In this document: piece by piece, positions 24,089 through 35,518 of the stretch | Layout: every line of letters starts with the position of its first letter | How positions within the stretch are numbered: the stretch's first letter is position 1 | Assembly (NCBI GenBank): GCA_027946555.1 | Contig: JAPEVC010000028.1 | Span: 124,001-188,000 of the forward strand | Length of the DNA: 64,000 nt | Direction: 5' to 3' | Source: Gnomoniopsis sp. IMI 355080 | Taxonomy: Eukaryota > Ascomycota > Sordariomycetes > Diaporthales > Gnomoniaceae | Position numbers and translations under genes: made by a program | The notes under the pieces: generated by a model | What the model was told of the DNA's origin: nothing | Seen by the model: the letters and a program-made list of their open reading frames with translations, nothing else | The model's database searches: none

Positions 24089-25120
24089 CATGCATGCGTA
24101 ATGCCGGTTCCTTCGTACGCATTAGCCCTAAACTCTCATTCGACGGACAACGCCGCCCTGGCTGGTGACGTGGCATTCCTGACCCCCATGGACGGCGACA
24201 TGGAGTTCACCTGGGACATGGACATGTCTGCAAATGCCTTTCACTCGGCCCAGGGCACCGATTCACCGATATCCGGGGACGATTCCAGCCCGTGGTATCC
24301 AGATTTTACATTCGCCGACGCCTCGCTAACCGCCGCAACCGATTCTGCCTGGCCCAACGACATATATCCGTCGCCCAGGATCTCAAACCACGCTACCGTT
24401 GCCACTACCACGACCTCTTTAGGCATAGAGTTACTCAATAGAGGCCACTGCATCAAAGACAGCAGCATCAATCAGTCGGACGATGTTCCCATATGCCCGC
24501 TTGCCAGCGCAGCCATCATCTCCTCCTCCTCCCGAACTACTTCCGGACACAGCTGCCTCACCGAAGCCATCGAAATCCTCAAATCCATGAAGGGGGAACG
24601 CGCCGCTCATACGGCGGCGGCAGCGGCAGCGGCAGCTCCCTTCAAGACCATGGTGTCGGCCAACCACCGCGCGCTGGCCCGTGCCACAGCTATCCTCGAG
24701 GCTCGCGAATGCCAGTGCGCCGCTGTGGACTATCACGTCATGGTCATAGCCATTCTTATCGCGGCCGAGGCCGCGGAGCAGTTCTCAGCCGCCGTGCGGC
24801 GGGGCTGTGGCGGAAGTGGCCCGCCGTCGGACGGCGGAGATGCGGGTGTTCGGGACCTCGCTCGCTTAGTCCGCGGCGAGATACACCAGCTGATGCACAT
24901 CATCGAGGCCCGGACGATTTGCGAGGATAGACTGGTACGGGCCGGCCCCGCCGCTACCGCCGCGGCGTCTCCCTCGCCCGGTGGCCTGTCGTCCGAGTAT
25001 GCCCGGGCGGTGTTGTCATCGGTTTTAACCCAGCTCGAGGCCGATCTCCGCGCCAAGCTGCGCTCTCTGGCTAAGGATACGACAAGGATTCTGCAGCAGT
25101 TATGGGAACCGTCGGAGTAA
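23690..25120 (+). CDS. Zn2Cys6 transcription factor, AflR-like
   Basis: Likely pathway-specific activator, 476 residues in one exon; start at ATG 23690. The N-terminal zinc cluster is CX2CX6CX6CX2CX6C (Cys 11, 14, 21, 28, 31, 38), followed by the basic linker SARYGRLPASARA, the arrangement seen in AflR. The middle is low complexity: a poly-Pro then Thr run (about residues 121-135) and a poly-Ala run. The C-terminal half (LTEAIEILKSM, then ANHRALARATAILEARECQC, then YHVMVIAILIAAEAAEQF) resembles the AflR-family regulatory domain. No MHR domain of the usual fungal-specific type is evident. Its likely targets are the CGG-N3-CCG repeats upstream of the PKS, FAS, OMT and MFS genes. No AflS-like co-activator is seen in the window. 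Confidence 0.88.
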
Positions 25121-26423
25121 GCTGTTCTCAGGAACTACCTATGAATAGGTTCCACCTAGGCGTCGCAGAATTAGTTGCAGCTATATAACGGCCATTCGAC
25201 TTCTAGATTACTGATGAGGTACAGCGCGTTTTTGTTAGCTATATTATTACTTATATTCAAGCTGTAGAATATCAGGCTCGGGACGCTTGCTATTCATGCA
25301 GGATTGCCCTGAACTAGCACGATCAATAGGGTACCAGGTATTATAATGGCAGCGACGGCAATGAGCCAGGTTGTCACCGCCATTGCACAGGCGATAAGTC
25401 TCTTCCGCCTGGAGTTCAGGGTGTCAGTTCAGTAAGTAGGTACCTAGGTATTTTAGCGATCACGGAAAGTACATAATAGATTAAGACCACTGAAGCTGAG
25501 ACATATGTGAGACCTTGCCGAATCTTGAGGTTGAAAAGAGACAAAAGGTCGCCGAGTACCGAAAACGACATGTAGTATAGTTCTGCCCAAGCTATTGCGA
25601 CCCTCGGAACTGTTATTCGGGCGGCTGTGAGACGGATGAACGGGGCCCTTCAACGACGGGCGAATGTAGGTCAGTTTCGCTGGGAACAAAACTTGTATGG
25701 GCACCTAATTTGGTGATTGTTTTTTCTTATATGGCTACTGTGGAAGTGGAAACCATTTCTGTTCCGAGGCCAATAGCTGTAGTGGCACATGCACAGGCTG
25801 ACAATTTCAGGACTGACCTGGATGAGCATCTAACCGAGCATACCGTCATTCCCATTTCTATAAGGCGTGCGAGCATTTGTACCTTTTCCGAATGTAAATA
25901 GCTTGGCGGGAACTATGTACTTCGAGAACTTTGCAATGGCTCCTGCGAGGATGCTGCAAGCTTTAGAACCAGGGGCTACAACGCACCGATGGATGAATCT
26001 GGAAATGGACGGGTAGTGTACGGCGAAAGTTTTCAATGCAAGACCGCCACTTCCTCGATTTTTTGGGCAATGTGGTGGTAATATAAGGTGTACAGAAAGT
26101 GTGGTAATTGTAGCAGCAATTGAGGAGAGGTCTGGTAGGTGGAGACCAGTGCCGTGACCTGGTAGTTGTGGTGTTGAGGCAAATAGAAGAATTATTTGAT
26201 GTGCTGTTCTGAAAACGGGTCTATTGCTCTGTTCCTGGAATGAACGCCGCATGTCTAATTCAACGTATAAAACCAAACAGCGGCTGAAGATCAATGGCCC
26301 GTACATATCAAGCGGGGTTAACTTGACTCTGACCACCCATCCCCACTCCCCACTACTCCCACACATTTTCTGTTATCAATTTCATCGCTGTTATTCATTG
26401 CTAGTAGTGAAAAGATCGCCACA
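25121..26423. other. Intergenic region between regulator and HD/kinase gene
   Basis: About 1.3 kb. It contains an exact TACCTAGGTA palindrome at 25441-25450. Open frames on both strands are short and unrecognised, and the 26.2-26.4 kb part is the HD/kinase promoter. Confidence 0.5.
25441..25450. repeat. TACCTAGGTA palindrome (one of many dispersed CCTAGGTA words)
   Basis: Perfect 10-bp palindrome. Related CCTAGGT words occur at about 16131, 17887, 17928, 18059, 22151, 23177, 50754 and 63286; all that I found lie outside the coding exons. Confidence 0.6.
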
Positions 26424-27765
26424 ATGCTGTCTCTTCTCGCTGTGACGGAGTCACTAAAGACTATTCCGCGGAGAGGCTGGGTGATCCGTGGGGTGAAGGA
26501 GCCTGAGAGTGTTGGCGATCATATGTATCAGATGGCTGTCATATGCCTCGCGTATCCTTGGGTAGGAGTCACGACGTTGTTTCCTCGCATCTACTCACAA
26601 ATCTACAGAGAACCGAGTTCGAACGAGCTCAAGCTATCGAAATGGCTATCGTCCACGACGCGCCTGAAGCTGTTGCTGGAGATATAACCCCTTCAGATGG
26701 GGTTAGTCGCGGTAGTTCAAACCCATCTGCTTGCTACGCAACAATTATCGCTAATAGATAAGAAAGAGAGGAAGCAGGAGCTGGAGAGTCTCGGGTTGGC
26801 ATATTTGTGTTGTTTGGCAAGGCAAAACGATAATCAGCTACTAGCCTACCGGTTCAAACGTCTCTGGGACGAATTCGAGGAGGGCAGAAGCCCTGTTGCC
26901 AAGGTTGTGAATCAGGTTGACTTGCTTGAGGCGATGCATCAAGCATTACAATATACTAAGCGGTACCCTCACCTCGACTTCAGCGACTTCAAGAGTCACA
27001 GGGACGATATCCACGACCCCTGGCTTGCACTACAGGCAGACGAAGTCCTCCGTCAATGGGCTGCATTTGACCTCCGCAAGAAGTCAAGTTTGATTGTGAT
27101 ATTCGTGATTGGAGGACCTGGGGTTGGTAAGGGTACTCAATGCGGGCGTGCCGCCGAGCACTTCGGATTCGATCATATCTCGGTCGGCGAGTTGCTGCGA
27201 ATAGAGGGCAACGATGCTGAGTCGGTGTTCCAAGAATTCATCCAGGATAGCTTCAAAAAGTCCATCGTCGTTCCTGCGTCTCTGGCTATGCGACTGCTCG
27301 AACGGAGAATCCGAAGCGCACAGGAACAGGGCAAGGTTGGAGTCCTCGTGGATGGGTTCCCACGGGGCTCAGAACAGCTCAAAGCCTTTGAAGAACAGGT
27401 ATGCTGAACGTTCCACAGTTGTAGATAAACTGACCACAGACAGATTCCGATTCGATATGCAACTGTCATTATGGACTGCGCCCAGGAGATACTGTGCCAA
27501 CGGCTCTCGAGCCGCGCGGGAACTTCGGGACGACCTGATGACCAGCCAGACTTGATAAAGCGGAGGGTACAAACCTTTTACAAAGACAAAGACGAAGTTC
27601 TGAAGCTGTTATCAAACAACTATTTCAAGAGAGTAAGTGTACAGCTTTCAGTAGTATATATATATAACTGACTGTCCTGAGATCGAGTGCAATGGTTCTA
27701 TCCAAGAAGTAGAGGCTGTGTTCCAGCATGCTTTACAGGATATCATCAACAGATATAGTGGCTGA
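26424..27765 (+). CDS. HD-domain phosphohydrolase fused to a UMP/CMP-kinase-like domain
   Basis: Two nucleotide-metabolism modules in one protein of about 380 residues. Exons 26424-26551, 26611-26711, 26758-27398, 27444-27632 and 27682-27765; introns of 59, 46, 45 and 49 nt, all GT-AG and at the short end for fungi. The N-terminal half is an HDDC2/YfbR-like HD domain (GDHMYQMAVI, then AIVHDAPEAVAGDITP, the HD pair). Relatives are 5'-deoxynucleotidases. The C-terminal half is a nucleoside monophosphate kinase: P-loop GGPGVGKGTQ, DGFPRG, and a short lid SGRPDDQPDLIKRR of UMP/CMP-kinase type. The role may be nucleotide-pool housekeeping; no link to the polyketide clusters is visible. Frame and domain continuity hold across all four introns, though the tiny ones need transcript proof. 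Confidence 0.85.
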
Positions 27766-27938
27766 AGCAAGAATGTGGAATTTTCTTTAATAACTTGTTC
27801 ATAAGCCCTCTCGGGCGGAGAAAGGTAGCAATGTTGCAAATCAAGAGTTGCGTCCGTTCTACCTTGGTCTTGGTACCGAGGGCTCGCCAAGTCGGGTCTC
27901 TGGATCCTCAAGCCAATCATCAACATCCAGAGGTACTA

Positions 27939-29580
27939 TCAGTGTGGCCTAGCGTAAATTGCCTGCAGGTTGGAATAGGCCTTCATTCCTTCTACACCCC
28001 ATTCAACGCCATATCCACTCTGCTTGTGACCACCAAAGGGGATGTTGGGCATAATCTCTGCATGTGTGTTTATCCATACATTGCCCGATTTGAGTTGCTT
28101 CCTTATGCGAGTGGCTTGTTCCGCGTCGCGAGTCCACACGGAAGAACCGAGTCCAGTCTCGGTCTCGTTAGCTCTCTGGATGGCATCGGACTCATCCGAC
28201 CACTTCAGCAGAGGGAGCACGGGACCTAGCAGAGTCAATATTTGCAAAGGTGAGTTGAAGCCCACTCGATAAATACCCAACAGGATGATATACTAACCGA
28301 ATTGTTCCTGCTTCACGACGGCCGAGTCTTCTGGTGGGTTATCGATGATGGTGGCGGGAAGATAGAAGCCCTTCTTTTCAGCAATTGGCTGGGTCCCCCC
28401 CGTCGCGATATTGATTCCAGACCTTTCGACGTCTTCCAGCATATACTTGAGACGCTTGAAGCTATTTTCGCTTGCCACAGGTCCTAAGAATGAGGTCTCG
28501 TCCACTCCGACTTGAAGAGTTCCTACGTGCTCCACCAACGCAGCCAAGAACTCGTCGTAGACAGATTCGTGGACGTAAACACGCTTAATGGCCATGCATA
28601 CTTGGCCCGAGTTGCAAAATGCGAACATGGCAATCTTTGTCGCCGTGGCTACGGGATCGACGTCGGCGCAGATAATAGCAGGATCATTACCGCCTAGCTC
28701 AAGTGTCACGCGCTTGAGGGTGGCGCTGCATGACTTTGTGACAGCCTTCCCAGCCGTACCAGAACCTATGACTATTGTTTTAGTATGCGAACAGACTCGT
28801 CCGGCCGCTTTGACTGGTGAGAAGCCTTACCAGTGAAGCTAATCATGTCCACGTCGGAATGGGCACTGAAGTGAGGTCCAAGATCGTCATCTCCGCTCAG
28901 AGCTTGGAGGACGCCCGGAGGGAAGAAGCGCATTCCAAGCTCAACCAGTTTCATGCAGGCATACGGCGCGAGCGGGGACGGCTTCAGTATGAAGGAATTT
29001 CCGGTCAGCAAGGCCGGGCCAATCTTTCCACAAGCGAGGAAGATGGGATAGTTCCAGGGGACAATCCCTACCACCACACCAAGAGGCGTATAATGGGTGG
29101 AAATTTTGCGCTCAGGCGTATCCTCGAGGACCTCCTCAGGAAGGGATAAGCCGCAGAAACCTTTCAGGAAAGCCAAGCCCGTAGCGACCTCGTGCCGAGC
29201 CCACAAGATCTATTTGAAAGAGTCAGTATTTGGGAACTAGCACATATGGAAGTATCCCAACCACTGACCGGCTTCCCTTGCTCCTTATTGAGCAGCTGGA
29301 CAAAGTCCTCCGTGTGAAACTCCAAAGCGTCGATGAAGCCCTCAAGAGCCTTTACTCGCTCTTCCCATGGAACTTCAGCCCATTGCTTTGCTGCCTTCTG
29401 GGCTGCTGCCACTGTCTTGTTTACATCTTCTGCAGTACTCAGAGGAATTTGGGGGTTTTGTTCCAGAGTGGAGGGGCTAATAGTGTGTCGCGTCTTGGCT
29501 GTGCTTGCGAGTTCTCCATCAATGATGTTGTGAAAGGTGGTCAAGTCCAAATGGGTGCTGTTCAAAGGATTGGAAGCCAT
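27939..29580 (-). CDS. Aldehyde dehydrogenase (NAD(P)+-dependent ALDH superfamily)
   Basis: Oxidises an aldehyde to the acid; about 481 residues. Exons 29580-29269, 29209-28831, 28765-28298 and 28225-27939; introns of 59, 65 and 72 nt, GT-AG. Motifs: GIVPWNYPIFLACGKIGPAL and KPSPLAPY (cofactor fold), FTG|SGTAGK across an intron, catalytic Glu in TLELGGNDPAI, catalytic Cys in FCNSGQVC, and the C-terminal IPFGGHKQSGYGVEWG. The length is normal for the family and no signal peptide is seen. The substrate is not predictable. It sits between the two polyketide clusters and ends 173 bp from the convergent HD/kinase gene. It may be housekeeping or may serve either pathway. Confidence 0.92.
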
Positions 29581-30805
29581 GGCTGTACTGTGTCGATTGG
29601 TAATTGAGACAAGCTTGTAATAGATTGACTTCGATGTTAGCGATCAAAGGCGCGATAGTGCGGCATCAGGCTTCTGCTTATGTTGGACAGATGCCCTCCT
29701 AATTATAATATGTAAGGCATGGCTCCGTTGGGGGCTGTATTCGGCTGTGCCACCCAACAGATGCGAAGGATTACGAAACTCTACCACGCGCACCTAACAT
29801 TCTGAACACCTTCCCAGAACAGGAATTAGATGCCTCGCTTGCGGCCTCTTGCGGTAGTGTGATCTAAAGGGATGCGCTCGGTGTTATAAGACTGCTGAGC
29901 CGCATCTGCAATCTGAGGGATTGCTTCTTACGGAGCGATCCACACTTTGAGACTTCTAATTGTAAGCACCACTTATAGTTTGCATCCAGAGATGAAATTC
30001 GAAACCTCAGCTAGCTTGCCTGCCCTCCTGCATAGAATATACAGTCAGCAGCCCCCAGACTACGAGAACTTGGAAGTGGTAAGAGGTGCATCTATGCTAC
30101 TCCCCTTCGTACGAGGCGCGTGTTCGAGTTTTATAGAAGCTGTCGCATTTGGTTTTCAGTTCTGCTGCCGTCACAGATTTCCAAGGTTACCTTTCTTATT
30201 CCGCGTTGGCTTCTTATAAATCCGACTACCAAAGTGAATCATTCCTGATCATGTTCTCTATATCAGGGTTTTGGCAGGATTTTCATCCTGCCAACCAACT
30301 TGAATAATGCGGCTATAAATTCTGAAAGTCACCATTGGGACTATGCTCATTCCGCGGAGTCGAGGAAAAAAAGACTTACCTAAGGTAGTATGGACGAGAG
30401 AGTAGAGCCCTAACGACAGGAGATGGACAGAGTATTAGATGGTATTGCAATTTTTTTTTCAAAGGCAAAGCGTGCTGTATACATAGAAGATGAATAGTCT
30501 TGAGGATTTTATCAATACAACCGTGGGAAGGCAGATCAATTCCTTTTGTCTGAACGACATAAGGTTGGTTGTGAATGGAAGGAATGGCTGCCCCAGCGTT
30601 CAAAGGCATTCGCGCAAATGACATATTTCGAGATCTAGGGAATAACATAAATGTATATATACAATGAGACTAATTGTACAAGCAAAGCGATCTATATCCA
30701 TGTATTTCCTCTTCCTTCCATGGAGCGGTATTGGAACATCAACAAAAGCTCGAAGATACCCGACCATAATGTCGTAAGAGCTGGCACGTATAAGACACTC
30801 AATCT
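29581..30805. other. Intergenic region between ALDH and small secreted protein
   Basis: About 1.2 kb, moderately AT-rich, with no supported gene. Confidence 0.5.
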
Positions 30806-31606
30806 TTACGCAGCACATGTCAAATCGCCGGTTTTCTTGTCATATGTACATTTGCTGTTGAAAGTGTATGCAAGCTGCATGAAGTTAGCGGCGATCCTCA
30901 AAGGCAGCTATAAGCGCACTCACATTGACATAACCACCTTCGCTGTGGGTATAGAATGCGTTGTTACCTGTCATGTACATGCAGTCGTAGCTATAATCTT
31001 GTGCGTTAATATAGCATTAACAGTTTAGATGGACGACGACGCTTTCTTACTCTGTATTCAGCATCCCAAGTGAAAGCTTAGCGCTGAGGAGACCGTCCTT
31101 CCCATTAGGATCCTTCAGAGTATAGCCCTTGTTGTAACAGATAGCAGCAGGATATTTGGTATAGTCTGGATTACGTGCCCACATGTCCTGTGTTGTCTTC
31201 TTCGTAAATGTTTCGCGGACCTAGCCACTGAAATTAGTTTCGCTCGTCTTTCCTTTTATTAAACGCTTAGAAATACCTCATTCCACTCTCCTAAGTTCTT
31301 GATAGTATCCGCGCCAATCTCGATAGCGATTTTGGTAAGGATTATGGCGCCTTGTGCCGCAGCAATTCCTGCAACAGCCACAATTGGCGCAACCCGCTTT
31401 TGGAGTCCCTGATCCCCCTGAGTGTTAGGAGCTGGCACTATGGTAAAATTACCATCAGCTCCTATCTGGCCGGATAGGTCGATTGTTGTAGAGGGCGGGA
31501 TGTTGGCATTGGGGGCTGGAACATCGGTAGTCTGAGGCTGGGGGAGCGCATTTACTGCTGAGATGCAGAGCGCCATCTTCAAGATAGTAGCAATGGAGAA
31601 GATCAT
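30806..31606 (-). CDS. Small secreted protein, four exons, function unknown
   Basis: About 211 residues, assembled from exons 31606-31277, 31220-31051, 30990-30924 and 30874-30806; introns of 56, 60 and 49 nt, GT-AG. The N-terminus is a signal peptide (hydrophobic to about residue 20, likely cleaved after VNA). A Pro/Thr-rich pro-region follows, ending in a KR dipeptide (LQKR|VAP) that could be a Kex2 site. The mature part starts with an Ala/Ile-rich hydrophobic helix (VAPIVAVAGIAAAQGAII). It then has four cysteines, in ICYNKG, YDCMYM, SKCTYD and LTCAA, possibly two disulfides. It resembles a small fungal secreted family I recall as DUF7888, but I could not verify that. It could be an effector, an antimicrobial or a surface protein; no experimental role can be inferred. 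Confidence 0.72.
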
Positions 31607-33982
31607 TTTTTCTTGATTTGGAGTGGTAAAAGATGTAATGAGTGTGGAAAGACGACGAAGTGTCAGTAATGAATGTTTGCAAAATAGGATTCTGAAGCTG
31701 AGTGAGAGGATGATGGAATGGTAAAGGTATTCTGAATTCGTGGCCCAGGTCCAGCCCTTATATAGAATCGCCCATGGTCGTCTTTAAACAACGATTTGGG
31801 CTGCTCATGATCGGAGAGTCTGTCGACTGGTCTCCTACCCATCGATGCCCACGCGGGAGAAGCTGTAGCCGCTGATTGAGCCACGATTGGCGATCCGAAA
31901 GGGTGAGGCGTTTGCAAAGATGAACTGAGACTCTCCAAATAGCTCTAAACCTGTGCCATGGATACTGTTGAGTGTGGCTCAGTCTTGCGATAATACTGTG
32001 CCTTGCTTATTCCGCATCACTAACCTCCGTTCCATCGACAGCCTCACGAAGAGATTTGCGCTATCTCCATATAATGTCTGTGCTGACGGGATGCGGGATG
32101 CCTGTAAGATGGTGAAACTTTCAAATACCGGTAGTCAACTCAGCTATGGTACGACATGGAAACAGCCACCTTCTTGGCTACGATAGTGTGAACACCTCAG
32201 TCCGGACAACACAGTAATGTAGAGGCATTTGGGAGATCATAGTTGTAAAATATATCGGATGCCCTGGATTCCAGGGGCTCATAGCCTCGGCGACAGAAGA
32301 CAGTAAAACTCCCGATTGTTGTTGGGGTTCGCCTCACGTGTTTGTCGAAACGAACACCCCCTAGATCAATTTGAACCCACTAAGATTGACGTTACTACGC
32401 TAAACTCAAGCAGTTACTCTACGAAACGGGTGTGGGGACCAGGACTGCCAGGGTCGAAACACATACCAGAGTAAATACTTAGGTATCATTGCCCAGGTGC
32501 TGTGCAACACGTCTGTACTTACACAAAAGAGATTCAAATGAATGCCATGCCTAGTTTCTTCGTCACACAATTAGATATCTTTCTTTTCAAAAATCAGTAG
32601 TTTTTCAAAATGCAAGAATGCCCGGGAATATGAATGACTCTCAAAAAAGGCCCTAAGGAGGCGCACTCACATCGCCTTGGTTCTTTTGATATATCACAAA
32701 GCTTCGTACATTATACAGAAAAAAAAAATGGCAAAGCGTGCGTTAAGCTAGCGCATATTCGAGGCTGTAGAAGAAGACTAGCTTTGCGAGATCATAATTA
32801 AGGGGAGGTTCCATGGTGGGCTAGTACGCGGGCTGTGCTAACGTAAGACGGGATGAAGTTTTATTCTGTCAGTCGATTTGTTTCGTCCGTATGTCGAGAG
32901 AATTAGAAGGGAGTAACTGAATATAGCCCAGACATAAACGGCTAAGTTTTCAATGTCACTATCCCTCATTGAGCGCGTCCTTCGTTCACATGCATGTACT
33001 ATTGCTCGTGAAATACCTACCTAGATACCTAGCTAAGTACGTAGCTGATGTTCTCAACCGCAATGTGCTCGATATTGATGCTGCGATCGCCATGAATTCA
33101 CCGTCGTATGTATTTACAGAGTGGAAGACCTTCTCCCCCATTGCTGACGAGATCGTACTCTATCCATGGATGCTACCATCAAAAAATGCTTCTGGCTAAT
33201 GTTCTGGTTTGTGCTTCTGGCAGCAGTTCTCGATGTTATATTTTTTTTTCATCGTGATTGGTCCCTCCGCGTAATGACTTCTCGGGATTCCGCAAGTTAT
33301 CCCACTGAGAAGAGGGTCTGTTAGGCCCGAAAAGTGTTTTGTGTTGGAATGTTGGCATGCTGTCACAGGCGTGGCCCTGTTCAGGGTCTTGCTACACGAA
33401 CTCTTCCCATACTCCAATTGCCGGTCCTCTTGCGTCTCTCAGTGTACATGGCCAAGTCTCGGCCAGTAAGGTTGATGCATTATTCACATGAAGAAAAAAC
33501 CCAGGAAGCCGAAGAATACTGTCCCGTGAGTCATGATATACTTTGCGTTTCGCAACGCCATAGCTGGTCTTTTCGGTGCTATTTACTCTCGTGGCCAGTA
33601 TGCTACGGATATTGTTAACAAAAGGCCCAAGGCAATTGGATCATTGTTATCTGCATGCCACCCAACATGAATCAAGTCTTCACTTCTCCTAGCCCACTGC
33701 CCGTCAAACTCTCCTTGGGATTTGCAACAGGCTCCAAAGACCATGGTCACTGTGGTCGATGTGCTCGCTGAGGCGGCATCGCTTGCATAGGCACCAGCAG
33801 GTGCTCCTTTCAGCATGCTGCTGACGCTCAGTACCACTATTATTGGACATATATGACCCACGCATTGGACGTTTAACTCCTCATTCGTTTCACAACTAAG
33901 CCTCGAAGTGTTTATCCATGGTGTAAAGTCGTCTTCACCCCAAAGTACTGACCTGAGTTCAGAGTTGGTCAACATTGGCTAG
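31607..33982. other. Long intergenic region before the FAD oxidase
   Basis: About 2.4 kb without a supported gene. It has degenerate CCTAG/TAGGTA tracts (about 32476 and 33013-33044). The 130-codon frame at 33583-33975, just after the FAD oxidase stop, has no recognisable motif. It marks a plausible gap between the middle genes and the right cluster. Confidence 0.5.
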
Positions 33983-35518
33983 CTATGTGTCTGCACTATA
34001 ACTGCCGCCGTCTAATTTGAAATGACCCGGATTTAGTGTCTGGAAAACGCTATCGGGATCATACTTTCTAGCAACCGCACGCAACCTCTCGCGCTCCATT
34101 CTTCCATATCCAGCAATCGGATCTTGAAACTGGCTAGAATAATTCATATAGAGGTAACCATGCTGCAGTCCCCTCACTCTAGCCGCTTCATTTGACCTCG
34201 CGACAATGTTGGCGTATACGCTCATTACAAGTTCGTCATCTTTAGCGTTGAGCCACCGCACCGTCGGATTAACCAGCAGTAAGGGGCGGTCCTCGTCCTG
34301 CAAGCCGATACAATTACCCCCAGCCCTCGCCATGGCGCGCATGAGCGGTAGGGATAGAACCTGTAGCCCAACGCCGGGCATAACGCCCTCGACAACACCG
34401 ACGAGCTTCTTCTCTACCTCATCCCGGAATATGTCCACCACATTTAGCGCCAGCTGCTCGTCCAGCACGGCTGTGAGCGTCCAGTGGCTATGCCGCATCT
34501 GGCCGGCCGCCTTGTCGTTGAGCGATTCCAGCGCAGCCGCCATCTCCGAGACGCGCTTGTTGCCGCAGTCACTCCACTGTGCGGGGATATCGAGTAGCGC
34601 GTCAAACACGGCCGGATGGGTGCCTGCTGCTTGCGCGTGCGCGTGAGTGAGCGTCGCGGACCCGAAGAAGCCCGGCGCGGTCATGTGAGCGAACCCGATG
34701 ATCAGGGATGCCTCGGGGGTAGTCTCCGCGCCGGAGTCACCAAAGCGCATGAGCTGGGTGACGAGCTGGGGCGCGTACGCCCACTCGTGGTACCGGTCGC
34801 CGCCCCACATCATGCCCTGGGGATAGCTGATACAGTCGAAGCGGGTGACGACGCCGAGGTTGCCGCCGCCGCCCCGTAGGGCCCGATATAGATATGGGTG
34901 GCTGTCCTGACTAGCATGTATGATCTCGCCCGCGGCCGTCACGACCTCGAAGTTGACAACGTTATCGCAGCTCATCCCGTAAAGGTTACTGAAGAAGGAT
35001 ATGCCGCCTCCTAGTATTAGGCCGCCTACGCCTACACCTGCAACCCGGCCTCCTACAACGGTTAGGAACTGCGGTTCCAGAGCGCGGTATACATCGAGCC
35101 ACTTATTGCCTGAGCCGACTGAGACTATCTGATTCTGCATATGCTTGTTTAACTCCGTGTTCTCATCATGATGAACAATAATTTGGTTTAAGTCCGCCAA
35201 GTCCACCGTGACGCCGCCGGGGCAGTTGGACGCGCCGGCAAAGGGCACATGGCCACCGCTCTTAACGGCAAAGGGCGTCCGGGTCGAACGGCAGATAAGG
35301 ATCGCTCTGGCGACTTGCTGTGCCGACTTAGGGCGGAAGAAGCAGGCCGGGCGCGTCGATGCTTGCTGGGCCGAGAAGTACCCGTTGAGTTCGTCGGTGT
35401 AACTCGGATCACCCGTGGGCAGCACAGGTGGCTCCGGGCCTCCCCCTTGTTGACCCGGGCATGCTTCGGTTGGTGGTGGAAATAAGACTTGCTGGGAGCC
35501 GAATTCGTTGAGAAGCAT
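33983..35518 (-). CDS. FAD-linked oxidase, berberine-bridge-enzyme (BBE)-like
   Basis: Single exon, 511 residues. It is an FAD-binding type 4 (PCMH) oxidase of the kind used for oxidative cyclisation or alcohol and amine oxidation in fungal pathways. The FAD pyrophosphate motif VKSGGHVPFAG contains His about 90, the usual 8-alpha-histidyl attachment site. The second strand GGRVAGVGVGGLILGGGISF lacks the Cys used for bicovalent flavin in plant BBEs, so a singly linked FAD is likely. The C-terminal BBE segment is present (YLYMNYSSQ, then KYDPDSVFQTLNPGHFKL). No clear signal peptide starts this frame; an upstream leader exon is possible. It opens the right cluster and is divergent from the Methyltransf_22 paralogs. 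Confidence 0.9.
   Translation of the reverse strand: MLLNEFGSQQVLFPPPTEACPGQQGGGPEPPVLPTGDPSYTDELNGYFSAQQASTRPACFFRPKSAQQVARAILICRSTRTPFAVKSGGHVPFAGASNCPGGVTVDLADLNQIIVHHDENTELNKHMQNQIVSVGSGNKWLDVYRALEPQFLTVVGGRVAGVGVGGLILGGGISFFSNLYGMSCDNVVNFEVVTAAGEIIHASQDSHPYLYRALRGGGGNLGVVTRFDCISYPQGMMWGGDRYHEWAYAPQLVTQLMRFGDSGAETTPEASLIIGFAHMTAPGFFGSATLTHAHAQAAGTHPAVFDALLDIPAQWSDCGNKRVSEMAAALESLNDKAAGQMRHSHWTLTAVLDEQLALNVVDIFRDEVEKKLVGVVEGVMPGVGLQVLSLPLMRAMARAGGNCIGLQDEDRPLLLVNPTVRWLNAKDDELVMSVYANIVARSNEAARVRGLQHGYLYMNYSSQFQDPIAGYGRMERERLRAVARKYDPDSVFQTLNPGHFKLDGGSYSADT

Noticed and set aside
25830..26366. 178-codon minus-strand open frame in the HD/kinase promoter
   Set aside because: No recognisable motif and low-complexity composition; it lies in a promoter.
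31663..31938. 91-codon minus-strand frame upstream of the secreted protein
   Set aside because: No motif; lies in the promoter and 5' leader of that gene.
33583..33975. 130-codon minus-strand frame just downstream of the FAD oxidase
   Set aside because: No family resemblance and no splice logic joining it to the oxidase, which ends with a normal C-terminus.
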